From Ampelomyces quisqualis (taxonomy: Eukaryota > Ascomycota > Dothideomycetes > Pleosporales > Phaeosphaeriaceae), in contig JAGTXZ010000014.1 of assembly GCA_018398575.1 (NCBI GenBank), positions 1,116,001 to 1,180,000 of the forward strand: a stretch of 64,000 nucleotides of DNA, given 5' to 3'. How positions within the stretch are numbered: the stretch's first letter is position 1; the number at the start of each line of letters is the position of its first letter. The notes below the pieces were generated by a model. It saw nothing but the letters and a program-made list of their open reading frames with translations, made no database searches and had not been told where the DNA came from. This document shows, piece by piece, positions 33,780 to 44,647 of this stretch. Made by a program: the position numbers and the translations under genes.

Positions 33780-35401
33780 CTAGTCCAGCTCTGCCGTCTC
33801 TGGTTGTGCCTTGGGCATGTTCTTTTGTTTGAGATGCTTGTCCAACGCGGCCAGCAAGTCATCCGCACTGACTAGAGGAGCCTTCTTCTGCTGCTTGACC
33901 TTCTTGGCATGCTCCATCTCCCATCGCAACTGCATGGGCGTCTTCATGCTCTGAGCCGCTGCACGCTTGGCCTTTGCGAGCTCGCTTGCAATCTTGCCTT
34001 GCTCTGTGGTTCTCTTGATACGCTTTGGAGCAGGAGCAGCATCGTCGTTGTTCTTCCGCAATTGGGTACAAAATTCCTGCGTATGTGCACGTAGTTCTTC
34101 GCCAAAATCTTGGGGGAATGGCGAGGTGACGAGCCTGTATTGTATGGGAGTTGGGTCCTCGACAATGTTGCGCGTCGTGTCGACATTGTCAATGGCGCCG
34201 GCAAATTGGGCATCGTGGCTCTTAGGCCTGTCGGTCTTACGTGCGTCCTTCACTTGCATCTCGATATTCTTCAGCTCTGTGGAGATGTCCTCGAGACTTA
34301 TGGAAGCTTCCTCAACTACGGAATTCGGCTTCCAGAGCCGCCCACTTTTGTAGGTGTCGATGGGGTGTAGCAATGCGTTCCTGATCCGTCTGGCCCATGT
34401 CTGTTTGTCGACAGCCTCTTCCTCTGTCACGCCAATATCTTCAAGTTCTTCCTCTTTTTCTCCGGGCCACTCGATCCTCTGCCGTGTGCCAGCAATGTAT
34501 CGGTGGAAGATGGGCAATCCGGTGAGCGGATCGAACTGGTGTTCCTTTGGAATTTCTGCATCGCCGTAATCGGTACCTGTAAAGGGATCTATGCCAGTAG
34601 TGTGCCGCTCCATGACCACCCTGTCCACAATGACGTCTTTGTAGACCTTGACGAAATGCTCGACTTCATTCAGACCATCCCCACGTGTGACTCTTTCGGT
34701 GATCTCGTAGGGAATTACAAGGCGAACGTCGTTAATAGGGATGGGCACCTCGCTCTCGCGGATGGGGCCCGTTTGTTCGGCAGTGTCATTGAACACAGCC
34801 GAGTCAAAGTATTGCTGAAACTGTCAGCTGTAGCACGATGTGCAAACATGTTCTAAAATACCTTGTTGAGGCCTTCCAGGACTACCTCGTGCGTGGGGAC
34901 CACGACGGTCTGCACTTTGCCAATCTTGCCCCTCTCCTGTCCTCTTATGACCACCACTCGATCATCTTTGACGATGTGGAAGTACTTCTCGTCGTCCACG
35001 ATGAGCGGATACTTGGGCCCGAGACCACGTCTCGCCAACTGCTCGTTCTTGAGCGCCTGCGTGTGCAAGGGTATATGTGGCTTTTGCAGTTGCTCCTTGT
35101 TGAGGGCGCCATACTTTTCCGCACTGCGCCCATGCGCGCGGTTTGGCCGCAGGGCACCGAGTCGCCAGTCTTCCTTTACGTTTTCCAGCACCTTTTGTCG
35201 CACCTTTATGATGTTTTCGCGCTTCCAGTTTACGCGCTCCTGGAAAGCTTGCTTGGACTCCCAACGCTCCTGGGAGTGCTTCTGCCGCTTCGTGCGTTCT
35301 CGCTCGCTCCACAAGATGGCGCCCTTGACTTTGCGGATTTCCTTCCGTCTCTTGGCCTCTCGAGCGGCATTGCGGCCCGGCCGGACGACGAGAGGGCTCA
35401 T
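33780..35401 (-). CDS. MRPL40: Mitochondrial large-subunit ribosomal protein uL24m (MRPL40-like)
   Basis: Exons 34862-35401 and 33780-34814 with a 47-nt intron (GTATTT to TTTCAG, phase 0), 524 residues. The start was set at the ATG at 35401 (MSPLVVRPGRNAAREAKRRKEIRK), since the upstream frame overlaps the divergent promoter. The KOW/uL24 region is YFHIVKDDRVVVIRGQERGKIGKVQTV, followed across the splice by LNKQYFDSAVFND and VRLVIPYEIT. The N-terminus is very basic, as expected for rRNA contact and matrix import. The C-terminal 250 residues, with a Lys/Ala-rich helical end, exceed bacterial L24 and fit the extended fungal mitochondrial form. Divergent from IMA1 with about 160 bp between starts. 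Confidence 0.9.
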
Positions 35402-35564
35402 GGTGGGTGGATGGCGAGGGGGCACGGGCGGCTGACGGTCCAAATTTCCATGGATGCGAGCGCCCGCCCGGGCGGTCAGATGCGGCAGAACTTGGCTCTC
35501 GTGACGCGAGTCCTCGACCGTGCCTTCACCCTCCACAACACGGAACAGCCTCGACCCTCCATAG

Positions 35565-37333
35565 ATGGCACTGTTCCGGCGCCGACTGCGCTGCCACTAC
35601 TGCAACGGGCAGTTACGCGACAGCGCCGCACGAGTCCCGCGCCAGTACCTCTGTCCCCAATGCGACGCGGTGAACCACTTCGACGAGGCAACTCAACCCA
35701 CGCGCACGCCAACTCACACCTTTGCCAGCTGACCCACCACCAGTGCGGAAACATCGCCGACCCTCCCTCCGACGCCGTCGCAGCCGCTCTCCGCTACACA
35801 CATTCGCCCTCGCCCTCGCCGGCCATGTCGCTGCCCGCCGAATCCCCCTTCTGCGACACGTGTCAGCGCAACCAGGCGCTGCTGCAGAATCTGGTCGCCG
35901 AGTACCTCCCCGACGACGACGACCCCGAGTACGCAACGTACGAAGCTGCCTTTGACGGATACCGCGCCGAGCTGGAAGAGCGCTGGCCGCAAGTCTGCAA
36001 GGAATGCGAAGCCCGAGTCGACGACCAGATCCGCGGTGCCGGGTATGCGGCAAAGGCCGACCACTTGCGGCGTCTCATGGAGAAAAGCGAGCAGAAGCGA
36101 CGCACTGGGCACACGGCGCGCCAGGCCTGGACGCTGAAGCTGATCTCGTCGGCCAAGTGGACCTACCTCTGCAGCCTTCTCGGCCAGGTGCTGTGGCACG
36201 CATTCGGCTACATGATGGCTGCAGACGCCCGCACGTGGGACGACGAGGCTGGGTCGGCAGCAGCAACCTTCCGCTGGTATGTGTGTCTGCGCCAGGCGAT
36301 TCATGTTCGAGAGGTGGACGAGTGCTGTGTCCAGAGTCCCTGGGTCATCAGGCTGGTCGTCTACGCACTCGTGGCAGACCTGCTCACCCTGTGGTGGAAC
36401 CCAAAGCTCGAGGCAAAAACAAACACCATCTCCGGTCGGATGCGTGGCTTGAAGTCATTATGGGCCATCCGCGTTGCAGTCTTCGCCCTTCGATGTGGCA
36501 GTGTCTATTACTGCAATGTTGACCGCGACCCGCATCCAGCCTTCCACAATACACACCTCTTCATGCTCATCGTCATGCCTCTTTCTCTCGCCCTCACTTT
36601 CAAAACGGTCCGCATAAGCTATCCGTCTCCGGCCTTGTTCCGCGAAAAGCTCTCGAGCGCGCCCAACAGCCCTGGCAAAGCACCACCAGCCGCATACAAA
36701 CCCGCACATCCACAAGCGAATGCGTTTGACACCATGGCGCATGGTTTCACAACGAGTTTTAGTGATGCCCCTGACACGTCCGCATATCCGCCCTCGCCTA
36801 CTCTCACCGACTCGTCCTACAACACTCGTGCGACTGAAGCCAGCACACCGTTCGGACACAAGAGCATATATACAGACGACATGGACTGGACACCGACTCA
36901 GCGAAAATTCGCGCCTGTCCAGCCAACTATACATCCATCTCCCTGGAACCAGCAGCAACCTTCACCACCGCAACAAACCACATCTCGCGAACCCGTCTCG
37001 CTCTTCCGAAGACCAGACTCCAACCCCTTCCGCCAAAAGATCCCAGCCGCACCTAAAGCACCCGCACAAGTCAAAGCCGATCCCTCGAAGCGCGGCGTCT
37101 GGGACCCTCCGCTGAAAGAGACCACGCCCAATTTCTTCAAAGGAGACCAGCAAGCACGGGGCGCGGTGGGCGAAGCGAAAGGGCTTGATGGGATTGGAGT
37201 GCCAAAGAATGTCAAACGAGACGCAGAGCTGTTTGCGAGTCCGAAGCTCAAGTACGATAATTACGGCACAATGAAGAGCACCGGTCTGGAAGATAGGTTT
37301 GAAGAGACATTCAACGACTTCTTTTCGAAATGA
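35565..37333 (+). CDS. IMA1: Ima1-type inner nuclear membrane protein
   Basis: Homologue of fission-yeast Ima1/animal Samp1 (NET5). Exons 35565-35687 and 35744-37333, 570 residues. Exon 1 encodes the N-terminal zinc domain with two CxxC pairs (CHYCNGQLRD, CPQCDAVNHFDE). The 56-nt intron starts with GC rather than GT (GAG then GCAACT) and ends CACCAG; it is needed to keep NHFDE joined to CGNIADPPSD. Exon 2 has two more CxxC pairs (CDTCQRN, CKECEARV), GYAAKADHLRRLM, then hydrophobic segments including YLCSLLGQVLWHAFGYMM, YALVADLLTLWWNPKL and HLFMLIVMPLSLALTF. The tail is Pro/Gln/Ser-rich. A GTATGT near 36277 was not used since splicing there breaks conserved sequence. Confidence 0.87.
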
Positions 37334-37717
37334 ACTTGACTCTTTCGTGTCTGCGCACTCTGGGGGCTTTTGATGGTTGCATTGATCGGCGTTTCAGTGG
37401 AGATACCCTGTTCTTATTAGCGATGCCGTATTTCATGTCATGATACTCTCTCGCCCTGTAGTCCTAGCGTTAGCTGAAAATTGACGAGCTATAGTGTCAT
37501 GAAGTAGAGTGTGCTTGTGGGAGCTTGAAAGAGTCAGATTTCTCTATCTAACCCTCCAGCATGTCGTGACATTTCGTATGCCGAGTAGAAGCACATGAAT
37601 ATCCCCAGTAAAGACTCCAGTAACCTCCCATAATGACCGCGGGTCCGTCAGTCTTTGTTCATGGCGGGCCTCGCTTAGCGTTTGTATCCTCTCCGTGTCA
37701 TACAGACGAGTCGCCGT
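37334..37717. other. Convergent intergenic region
   Basis: Three-prime flanks of IMA1 and RPS23. No further feature seen. Confidence 0.45.
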
Positions 37718-38353
37718 CTATGACCTGGGCTTTTCCTTCTTCTCCTTCCACAGAGCCGACAGACCGACACCGGAAACCTTGACAACCTTGAAACGCACAC
37801 CGGGAATATCACCCTTGGCCTTGCCCTTACGACCAAAACCAGCGAGAAGAACTTCGTCGTTCTCGTCTACGAAGTTCAAGCAACCGTCGTTGGGAACTGC
37901 CATTGTGGTTAGCTGCTACTGGAATCCGGCTTGCCACTCTCATCTTCGAATATCCCAGATTCAATGGCACGATGTGGTGGACGTACCAAAAGCAGTGACC
38001 TTCTTTCCGTTCTTGATCAACTGCACCCTGACACACTTTCGGATAGCGGAGTTGGGCTGCTTGGCTTCAACACCGACCTTCTCGAGGACTATGCCCTTGG
38101 CGTGAGAAGAGCCACCGAACGGCGAGGACTTGTAGGCGGTTCCGAGGAGACGCTTCTTGTAGTGGAGATCGGCCCATCTTCCCTCGCGACGATGGTTGCG
38201 CAGTTTGCGGGCGGCGTTGAGACCTCTCGGCTTTCCTGGGGCTCAAGTAAGCTTCGGCAACTCCATGGTGGTTTTGCGGTGCGTGGAAAATATTGTGGTG
38301 GAACCGTGCGCTGCGTGTGCAATTGGGAGAACTGAATGCCTACCTTTACCCAT
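37718..38353 (-). CDS. RPS23: 40S ribosomal protein S23 (uS12)
   Basis: Decoding-centre protein of the small cytosolic subunit. Three exons: a 10-nt first exon 38344-38353 (Met-Gly-Lys plus one base), 37987-38235 and 37718-37896, 145 residues, exactly the usual eukaryotic length. Introns of 108 and 90 nt use GTAGGC and GTACGT donors. Reads [60 protein letters not shown] and [20 protein letters not shown], ending [10 protein letters not shown]. The KQPNSA loop contains the proline that is hydroxylated in other eukaryotes. A tiny first exon followed by an intron is typical of fungal ribosomal protein genes. Confidence 0.97.
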
Positions 38354-38675
38354 GATTGCGGTGCTGTCGTGGGATTGATGGAGACGGTGGGTGGTTCAGA
38401 GGTTGGAGTTCCGCTTGTGGCTCCAAAATCCAGTGTGTGCCAAGTCGGTTCTGGCGCTAGCGGAGTATGTGGACTAGCGTTGATTCATGCTCTTATCGAT
38501 ACGCGTCACAGCATCAGCATCTCCCACACGATGCTCCTCAGCATGATTATAGTAGACCTCGCCATGAATCTGTTCTCGAGTCATCGAAAACACTCCAAGT
38601 ACCCAAGAGCCTATATTTGACAGACTTCGCTCAGATCAGGCACGAACTCCAGCTTTCACTTCAACTCCCTAGGAC

Positions 38676-39533
38676 ATGAGCTTCAGCATGGCTTCGGACA
38701 GTAAGAGCAAGACGCAGGGCAATCGTTTACCTGCTCCTGCCCTCTTCGTTGGCCCGCCATCTCGCAATGCCTCGAATACGTCTCTCCTACTCCCCAGCAG
38801 TGATAATCGCACGCCAGCGAAGGCACCTCTTGTCCCCCAGCGCTCCCTCCTCTCGCCAGACCCGAAGCGTCCTCTTCCACCAACAACAAGTGGCCAAAAC
38901 GATGGAGATCTGCTCACTGTAACTTCTTCGAACACTTCTGCCCCGTTTGCCCAGCGACAAATACAGCAAAACATAGCCGCGGATGCGGAGGCATCGTCAA
39001 GAGCAGAGGCAATATGGGCGGAGATGCAGAACACGTTGGAAGAGGTCGAGCTGAGCGCCATCAAGGGCCCTGGGATGACTGTCTTTGGTTCAGAGCATTC
39101 TCGCGCTCTAGATGAACTGCGACGAGCGCAAATCGAACTCGCGAAAGCATGGGCTCGTTCCGAGGCAGAAGAGAACGAATCGAATGAAGAGCAGAAGAAA
39201 GCACAGGACGTAAGCACAGCGGATCTGGGCCCTCACAAGGGCCGTCCAAGAAACACAAGTAATGCTGGAAGCGGCAAGGGTGACAAACTCTTTGACCGGC
39301 ATAAGCTGGAGCAGGAAACGGAGAAAGACATCGAGTTGAGCAGGAAGCGGAGAGAGGAGAACGATAGGTACTTTGAGAAGGTGAATAAAGGTGTGCAGGA
39401 AGTTGTTGTCAAGCTTGAAGAAGTGGCGATGGCGATGAGGGGCGTAGAAAGCGAGAGTAAAGAGATCTGGGGCCATGGTCATGATAGCGATGCCGAGACT
39501 GCGAGCGTCACAACCGCACAGAGTGATACTTGA
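38676..39533 (+). CDS. Conserved fungal coiled-coil protein, function unknown
   Basis: Single exon of 285 codons with ATG at 38676. The first 90 residues are Ser/Pro-rich and disordered. From about residue 95 the protein is helical: AEASSRAEAIWAEMQNTLEEVE, ALDELRRAQIELAKAWARSE, a low-complexity spacer, then EQETEKDIELSRKRREENDRYFEKVNKG and VVKLEEVAMAMRGVESESKEIW. The two predicted coiled coils and the Trp-containing turns look conserved, and I believe similar proteins occur across ascomycetes, but I cannot give a name. No membrane or targeting signal. Divergent from RPS23 with about 320 bp between starts. Confidence 0.8.
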   Translation: MSFSMASDSKSKTQGNRLPAPALFVGPPSRNASNTSLLLPSSDNRTPAKAPLVPQRSLLSPDPKRPLPPTTSGQNDGDLLTVTSSNTSAPFAQRQIQQNIAADAEASSRAEAIWAEMQNTLEEVELSAIKGPGMTVFGSEHSRALDELRRAQIELAKAWARSEAEENESNEEQKKAQDVSTADLGPHKGRPRNTSNAGSGKGDKLFDRHKLEQETEKDIELSRKRREENDRYFEKVNKGVQEVVVKLEEVAMAMRGVESESKEIWGHGHDSDAETASVTTAQSDT

Positions 39534-40169
39534 AGACCAAGAAGATTGCTGTTGTCGATATGATGACTACAAGCTGTCCTTCAGCTAAAATGTCGTCCTC
39601 GGGCAGTTCATGGACGGTAGGGATCAGGCCAGATCTGCAATGACCAAACTTATTCTCTGGATGCCTGCAAGCATAAGATATATCAAGCCACGGGCCCGGA
39701 TGTAGCCAGAAAGATATGCCTGACGTATGGATCGTATAAGAAGCCCGGGAAATCTTCGGACTGTTTCATCAAAAGGTCTACCCTGTTATTCGCAAAGCTC
39801 TTTGGAGTATACGATGTCATGTCATGGGTGTGAACGGGTGGCTCGAACTCTTGTTAGTAAACCCTCCTAGAATGTGATACAATATCTCCATACGACATGG
39901 GAATGGCGAGCATGTATAGCCTCGGAGCTTTGCATATATCCTATATAGATACTATATGTGACAACTCTGTGTCTACTCCACAGGTTTTGTGCCATAAGAC
40001 GTTTTCCCACCACATCTACCGTTCGATCTATATCATGCAACGTGACGTGATTCTTTGACTACACTCCGACCCCATCCCAGTAGTGCTAGCCTTGACTAAC
40101 TTGTACTCAACCCCCCCTGCTGTATATTGTCAGCATATCACTCGCAGTAACGTGACTTTTCACTTAGTT
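39534..40169. other. Intergenic, no gene seen
   Basis: About 640 bp with no coding signal on either strand. It includes an AT-leaning stretch near 39920-39970. Confidence 0.45.
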
Positions 40170-40797
40170 CGCCATCAAACTTGCTGCTTGAGCTAGCATC
40201 TGCGCAGCTCCACAATATGTTCAAGTCAGACCCGGATTCTATGCACCCGTTCGAGGTTATCAATGGCATTCTGGATGAAAGCTTCAAAAAGCTCGAAGGC
40301 CACGGTAATTACTATGACTGGCTTGATACCTTCACTGACATGGCCCGTCGACACCTACTTAAATATACCTCTACATATACACAAAGATCTACAAAAGCAC
40401 AGTGCCTATTGTGGTCAAGCCAGATTGCCTCAAGCTCATCACTTTCTCCCAAACTCCCGTCGAGCTTCAGTCCAGAGTGTATGAAGTCGAGCTAGACGAT
40501 TGGAAGGACTTGGACAAAGTTCAACCATGTAAATGCAAAGTTGGACAAAATCAACCTCTGGTGTCGCGGTCGCTTTTGGGGCGGGCTCAACGAGTAACGA
40601 GTTCGAAAAGGTGTATCACGACATACATCCGGTACGTTGGCGACACGATGGCCCGCACTTTCTACATACACTCGTCACTTCGTCACAGGGTGGCAGCTCA
40701 ACTAGTTCGACAAAGACTTTGATGACACTGTCATCAGATATTATAAGTGGCTACTCTACCAATACTACGAAAAAACCAAGGGCGATTGGGCAGTAAC
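40170..40797 (+). pseudogene. Decayed gene of unknown family
   Basis: Protein-like segments occur in order but in different frames and with stops between them: MFKSDPDSMHPFEVINGILDE and NYYDWLDTFTDMARRHLLK (40215-40370), then VVKPDCLKLITFSQTPVELQ and RVYEVELDDWKDLDK (about 40410-40520), LDKINLWCRGRFWGGLNE (about 40540-40600), and after an in-frame TAG, FDKDFDDTVIRYYKWLLYQYYEK (40710-40772). The Trp/Tyr/Asp-rich composition is unlike random sequence. I do not recognise the family. The last part could involve an intron (GTACGT near 40641 to CACAG near 40688), but the TAG just after it would still interrupt the product. Confidence 0.45.
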
Positions 40798-40897
40798 ATT
40801 TTGATAGTGTTCTGGAAATTCGATTCCTTAAATTCTGACTATGTACGCTGTCAAACCCCCTTTACATTTACAAAGCGCTGTTCCATACAAACCTTGA

Positions 40898-42595
40898 TCA
40901 CAACAAGTACCTATAGTCCGGGCTCAAATCTCCCAACTCCATCTTGTCATGCTCAGTCAAGCCCACATCTCGCACACTCTTGTTCTTCTGCCTGTTCTGC
41001 CACGAGCACATCATGAAGTATGCCAGGCAGCTCAGCGCACTCAAGCACACGAAAGCGATACTGATTGAATAACCAGGGACGTATCTCGGCCCGTCCTTTT
41101 TCAAGAAGCTGTACACAGCGATGATTCCACCAATGTTTCCGAAACCGACCTGCCATGCACTTCCAACCGCGCGTCTGTGATGGCCGCCGAGGTTCATGTT
41201 GAACCAGCATACGATGACGGGCATGGCGGTGTAAGCACCCATACCTACATATCGTTAGATTTTCTCACGTCTCAATTCAAAACCAGTTATGCAATACATA
41301 CTAACTAGAAATAAGGCTGCGTATTGCACTTGGCGGTTGTCGTGTACCGAGAGAAGAATCGCGAAGCCAGAAATGCATACGCAAATCGGGAAAAGGGTAA
41401 AAGCGAAGCGGTGCTTCAACTTATCTGAGAAGTATGCCACGGCCATGCTAAAGCCAAATGCCGCAGCCCACGGTGGAACAGAGTGGAGCTGTGTCTGGAT
41501 GGGCGAGTAGCCGTAGGACTGGATGATGGTGGGCGAAAAGTAGGCGTATCCGTATGCAGGGACGATCAACCCAAAATACATCAGACCACCAATGAGGATC
41601 TTGGGATCTTTGAAAACACGACCAACGTCTCTGGCAGTGATTGGACGCTCCCGTGCGGACTTTCCTTGGTCAATTTGTAGTCGTGCCTTGACGTAGGTGC
41701 GTTCATCTTCAGTCAGCCATTTGACCTCCTCTGGGAAATTCGGCAACAAAAAGAAGAAAAAGAACGACACCACAACAGTAAGTAGTCCCTCCAAGATGAA
41801 GACCCAGCGCCACCCTCTGTACCCTGCGACGCCGTCCATTTTGCCAATGGCTGAGGCGAGTAGTCCGCCAAAAGCACCGGCCAAGGTGGTGGAGGAGAAG
41901 AAGAACGAGTACCGTTTTTGAGCTTCGTGGCGACGGTACCACATGCCGATAAGATAAAAGGCACCCGGGAACATACCAGTCTCAAAGACACCGAGGAAAA
42001 ACCGTGTTGCGAGTAGTCCGGAGTAGTTTTGGACGAAACCCTGGAGCATGGTAACCATGCCAAATCCGAACATACAGATAGATAGCCACACACGGGGCTT
42101 CATCTTCTTGAGGATGACATTTGATGGGATTTCGAAGAGGATGTAGGGCACGAAGAAGATGACCAAGGCATTGTTGTACTTGTTTCCGTCGACGATGCCA
42201 AGTTCTACTGACAGTCCGAATACGTTTGCGTTGGCAATGTTAACTCTGTCAAGGAAGGCGAGCAAATACATGACGCAAAGATAGGGGATGACGTGAAGGT
42301 CGATCTTTCTGAGGAGCTTGCTTTCGGTTGTGTGTGCTGGACACTGGACCAGCTCTGGTGCCTCGTTGAATTCGTTGTCTACATAGCGGGGCACCTGGTC
42401 GGAACTGCCGACGGGCGACTCGGCGGACTCTGAAGGTAATTAGTATCTCGATTCGGGTGAACGCAAAAGAGCCCTGCGCCGCGATATGATGGCAGCATGT
42501 CGGCGGCCAAGTACGATACGCGTTGATGGCTTCCGACCATGGACCTTGGCGACAGCAGAAAAGAGCCCCAACTTACTTTCGTTCTTGGAGAACAT
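40898..42595 (-). CDS. MFS anion:cation symporter (Dal5/allantoate permease family)
   Basis: Plasma-membrane transporter of the major facilitator superfamily. Exons 42577-42595 (19 nt), 41302-42429 and 40898-41244, 497 residues, introns 147 and 57 nt. Twelve hydrophobic segments are visible. Family-typical strings: LLRKIDLHVIPYLCVMYLLAFLDRVNIANA, PYILFEIPSNVILKKMKPRVW, RFFLGVFETGMFPGAFYLI, GWRWVFILEGLLTV, FPEEVKWLTEDER, and in the last exon NLGGHHRRAVGSAWQVGFGNIGGI. These place it in the Dal5-like group (allantoate, nicotinate, pantothenate, tartrate and related carboxylates). The substrate cannot be deduced. Divergent from the F-box gene. Confidence 0.92.
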
Positions 42596-43258
42596 TTTGT
42601 GGTACGTGTAACGATGCTACAGATGCGTCTGGGGTCTGTCTCTGGAGGAGCTATGTGGACCGCCTTGTTGGACTAAGCTAGTGCGCCAGTGTCGTTGATG
42701 GCTAGGGTGCCACGTTTGCAGCCAGGACTGGGGGTGAAGGAGAGAGGAAACCAAATTGAATCCATGATGGCCTTAACGGCCGTGTTCTTAGGCCGAGGTA
42801 GCAAAAAGCCAACGGGGAATCTGACCACTCGCGCCTCGCTACCCCCGCGTGAACGTGTGCTTCGCTGTAAGCCATCTCTGTGCGGAAGAGGAAGCTGCCA
42901 TGTCCATCGCCAGCCCTGTTCTTGACGGACTCGTGAGTCGTGCACCGCACAGCATGAAGGCCCTGAAGTTTGAACCTGAACGCAACATGTGACATGTCCC
43001 CAGGCGCTTAGTCACTGGGACACCAGATATCCGACGCCAATAATCGGCGAGTGCGACCTGGAACCTCCGGCTCATGACCAAGGCTGGGCGCTTTCATAGT
43101 TAAAACCCATCGTCGTCAACTGGCCCCCGAGCCTTCTCTCGCCAGCCTCTGCTACGACCACGCCCGCACCCCACCACCACGGCGACCGCCGCTCTATCCG
43201 ACAGCCCTGGCTCCCGCGGTGAAGTCCTCTTCTTCGGCGGCTGGCCTGCTGATTAGTC
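42596..43258. other. Divergent promoter region
   Basis: About 660 bp between the transporter and the F-box gene. No coding signal; the last 130 bp are CT/CG-rich leader sequence. Confidence 0.45.
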
Positions 43259-44647
43259 ATGGTTAATGCCAAAGACTACGCCTTCAAAGTCCAGCCCCAG
43301 CAGCCCAACAGCCAGGCCTCGCAACAAGCACATGGCACCATCATCAACTGCCGCAAGCCGGGCGCCACGCGCTCGGTGAAGAAGCAGAAGGAAGCGCGGC
43401 TGCGTGAGGTCGTGCTGGCCAACGCCGAGGAATCCCTGAAACGCAAGCGGGGTAGCGGGCAGGAGTGCGGTTTCGAGGATGCATCCACCGAATATGCCTT
43501 GCCAAACTCGCAGACTCCTTGCACAGTCTCTTCGTCGACAATACCCCCGGATCGCCCCATCTGCCCCCCGCGATGGCAACCCCTGAAGCCGCCTCGCCCC
43601 CGCAAGCTGAAGGGCCCCACCAAAGGAGTCGACCTGGACTGTTGGTTCACCATTCTCTCTTTCTCCGACCCTGCGCAGCTTCTGGCGATGCGCAGAACGA
43701 TTCCATCGTGCTACTACTTTTTGAGGGACAACCCGACACTCTGGAAGCATAGCAGGAACTACCACTATGGCTCCGCTCTCCCTGAGCCGCCTTCTGAGCT
43801 CACCGAGTTCCAGTACGCAGATCTGCGCCACGACCATGGTTGTATGAGTTGCAAAGCGCCCAACACGCGCAAGACGTACTGGGCCTTCCTCCGCCGCTGG
43901 TGCAAAACATGCTTGCAGTCGAAAACGCTCAGGGAACACGACGCCATTCCTCTGCTTCGGAGCGCCAGTGGCGAAGACCTGTCTTTTCTCCACACATGTC
44001 TGCCATCTGGCATCTTTGATTCCTGGGGCAACTTTGCTGGCGTTGGCCCTGCGACGACACACGCCCTGAAGACTATCTATCTTCTTTCGGATGTGCAAAA
44101 GATTGTAGCCGAATACAACCATGTGAAGGCGCAGAGTACAGACCCGGCATCATGGAGTGCCGAATTACACGCTTGGTACAGTCCGAAGGTGAAGGTTGTC
44201 GAGGAGCGCCGGTCATTTGCGCACAAGATGGAGGGTTATGAAGAGGCAGCGCGAGGCACTAGAACGTCTGACTATGCACTGAAGAAGACAGCGCGCAGAA
44301 ACTACTTCCAAAATGAAGCGTCCAAATTGACCCCAGCGATCACTGCGCTGGAAATGGAATGCTGCCCATCGTACCGCCGCGCAGTCACCATCCCCAAGGC
44401 GCCAAACAACACATCCTGGCTACAGCTGAGACCCAAGCTTGAGCGCGAAGTCGCAGAACTACGAGCTAGAGGTAGCCCGCCAGATCAACACCCTCCAACA
44501 GCATCTGCTTCGGGGACCTCGACACCGATGGCCGTCATGGATCATCATCAATCTCAGCCACAGAGACGTTTCCCAGTGCTGCCCTCAATTGGATTCGCCC
44601 TGGGCTATCACATGGGCACCGCACCGCCGCACAATTACTTCTTCTGA
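43259..44647 (+). CDS. F-box-like protein with Cys motif
   Basis: Single exon, 462 residues, ATG at 43259. After a basic, disordered N-terminus (about 120 residues) comes an F-box-like helix bundle: LDCWFTILSFSDPAQLLAMR, CYYFLRDNPTLWKHSRNYHYG (about residues 122-170). A CMSCKAPNTRKTYWAF...WCKTC cluster follows (about 195-222), as in many fungal F-box proteins where it may bind zinc. The remainder is helical (LSDVQKIVAEYNHVKAQ, VVEERRSFAHKMEGYEE) with a Pro/Ser/Gln-rich tail. An SCF ubiquitin-ligase adaptor role is inferred from the F-box; the target is unknown. The tail after residue about 400 may hold an unrecognised intron. Confidence 0.8.
   Translation: MVNAKDYAFKVQPQQPNSQASQQAHGTIINCRKPGATRSVKKQKEARLREVVLANAEESLKRKRGSGQECGFEDASTEYALPNSQTPCTVSSSTIPPDRPICPPRWQPLKPPRPRKLKGPTKGVDLDCWFTILSFSDPAQLLAMRRTIPSCYYFLRDNPTLWKHSRNYHYGSALPEPPSELTEFQYADLRHDHGCMSCKAPNTRKTYWAFLRRWCKTCLQSKTLREHDAIPLLRSASGEDLSFLHTCLPSGIFDSWGNFAGVGPATTHALKTIYLLSDVQKIVAEYNHVKAQSTDPASWSAELHAWYSPKVKVVEERRSFAHKMEGYEEAARGTRTSDYALKKTARRNYFQNEASKLTPAITALEMECCPSYRRAVTIPKAPNNTSWLQLRPKLEREVAELRARGSPPDQHPPTASASGTSTPMAVMDHHQSQPQRRFPVLPSIGFALGYHMGTAPPHNYFF

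Noticed and set aside
36277..36351. GTATGT...ATCAG that could be an in-frame 75-nt intron in IMA1
   Set aside because: The segment CLRQAIHVREVDECC aligns in style with the conserved Ima1 region before WWNPKL, so it is kept as coding.
22651..36960. Search for a biosynthetic, CRISPR-like or mobile-element system
   Set aside because: No spaced direct repeats, transposase, reverse transcriptase, terminal inverted repeats, PKS/NRPS or clustered tailoring enzymes were seen; genes are unrelated housekeeping functions.
34838..37333. Apparent 831-codon open frame running antisense through the uL24m gene into IMA1
   Set aside because: The first kilobase is the mirror image of a well-supported ribosomal protein gene and has no protein features; only the part after 35744 is real IMA1 coding sequence, and the zinc-domain exon lies in another frame.
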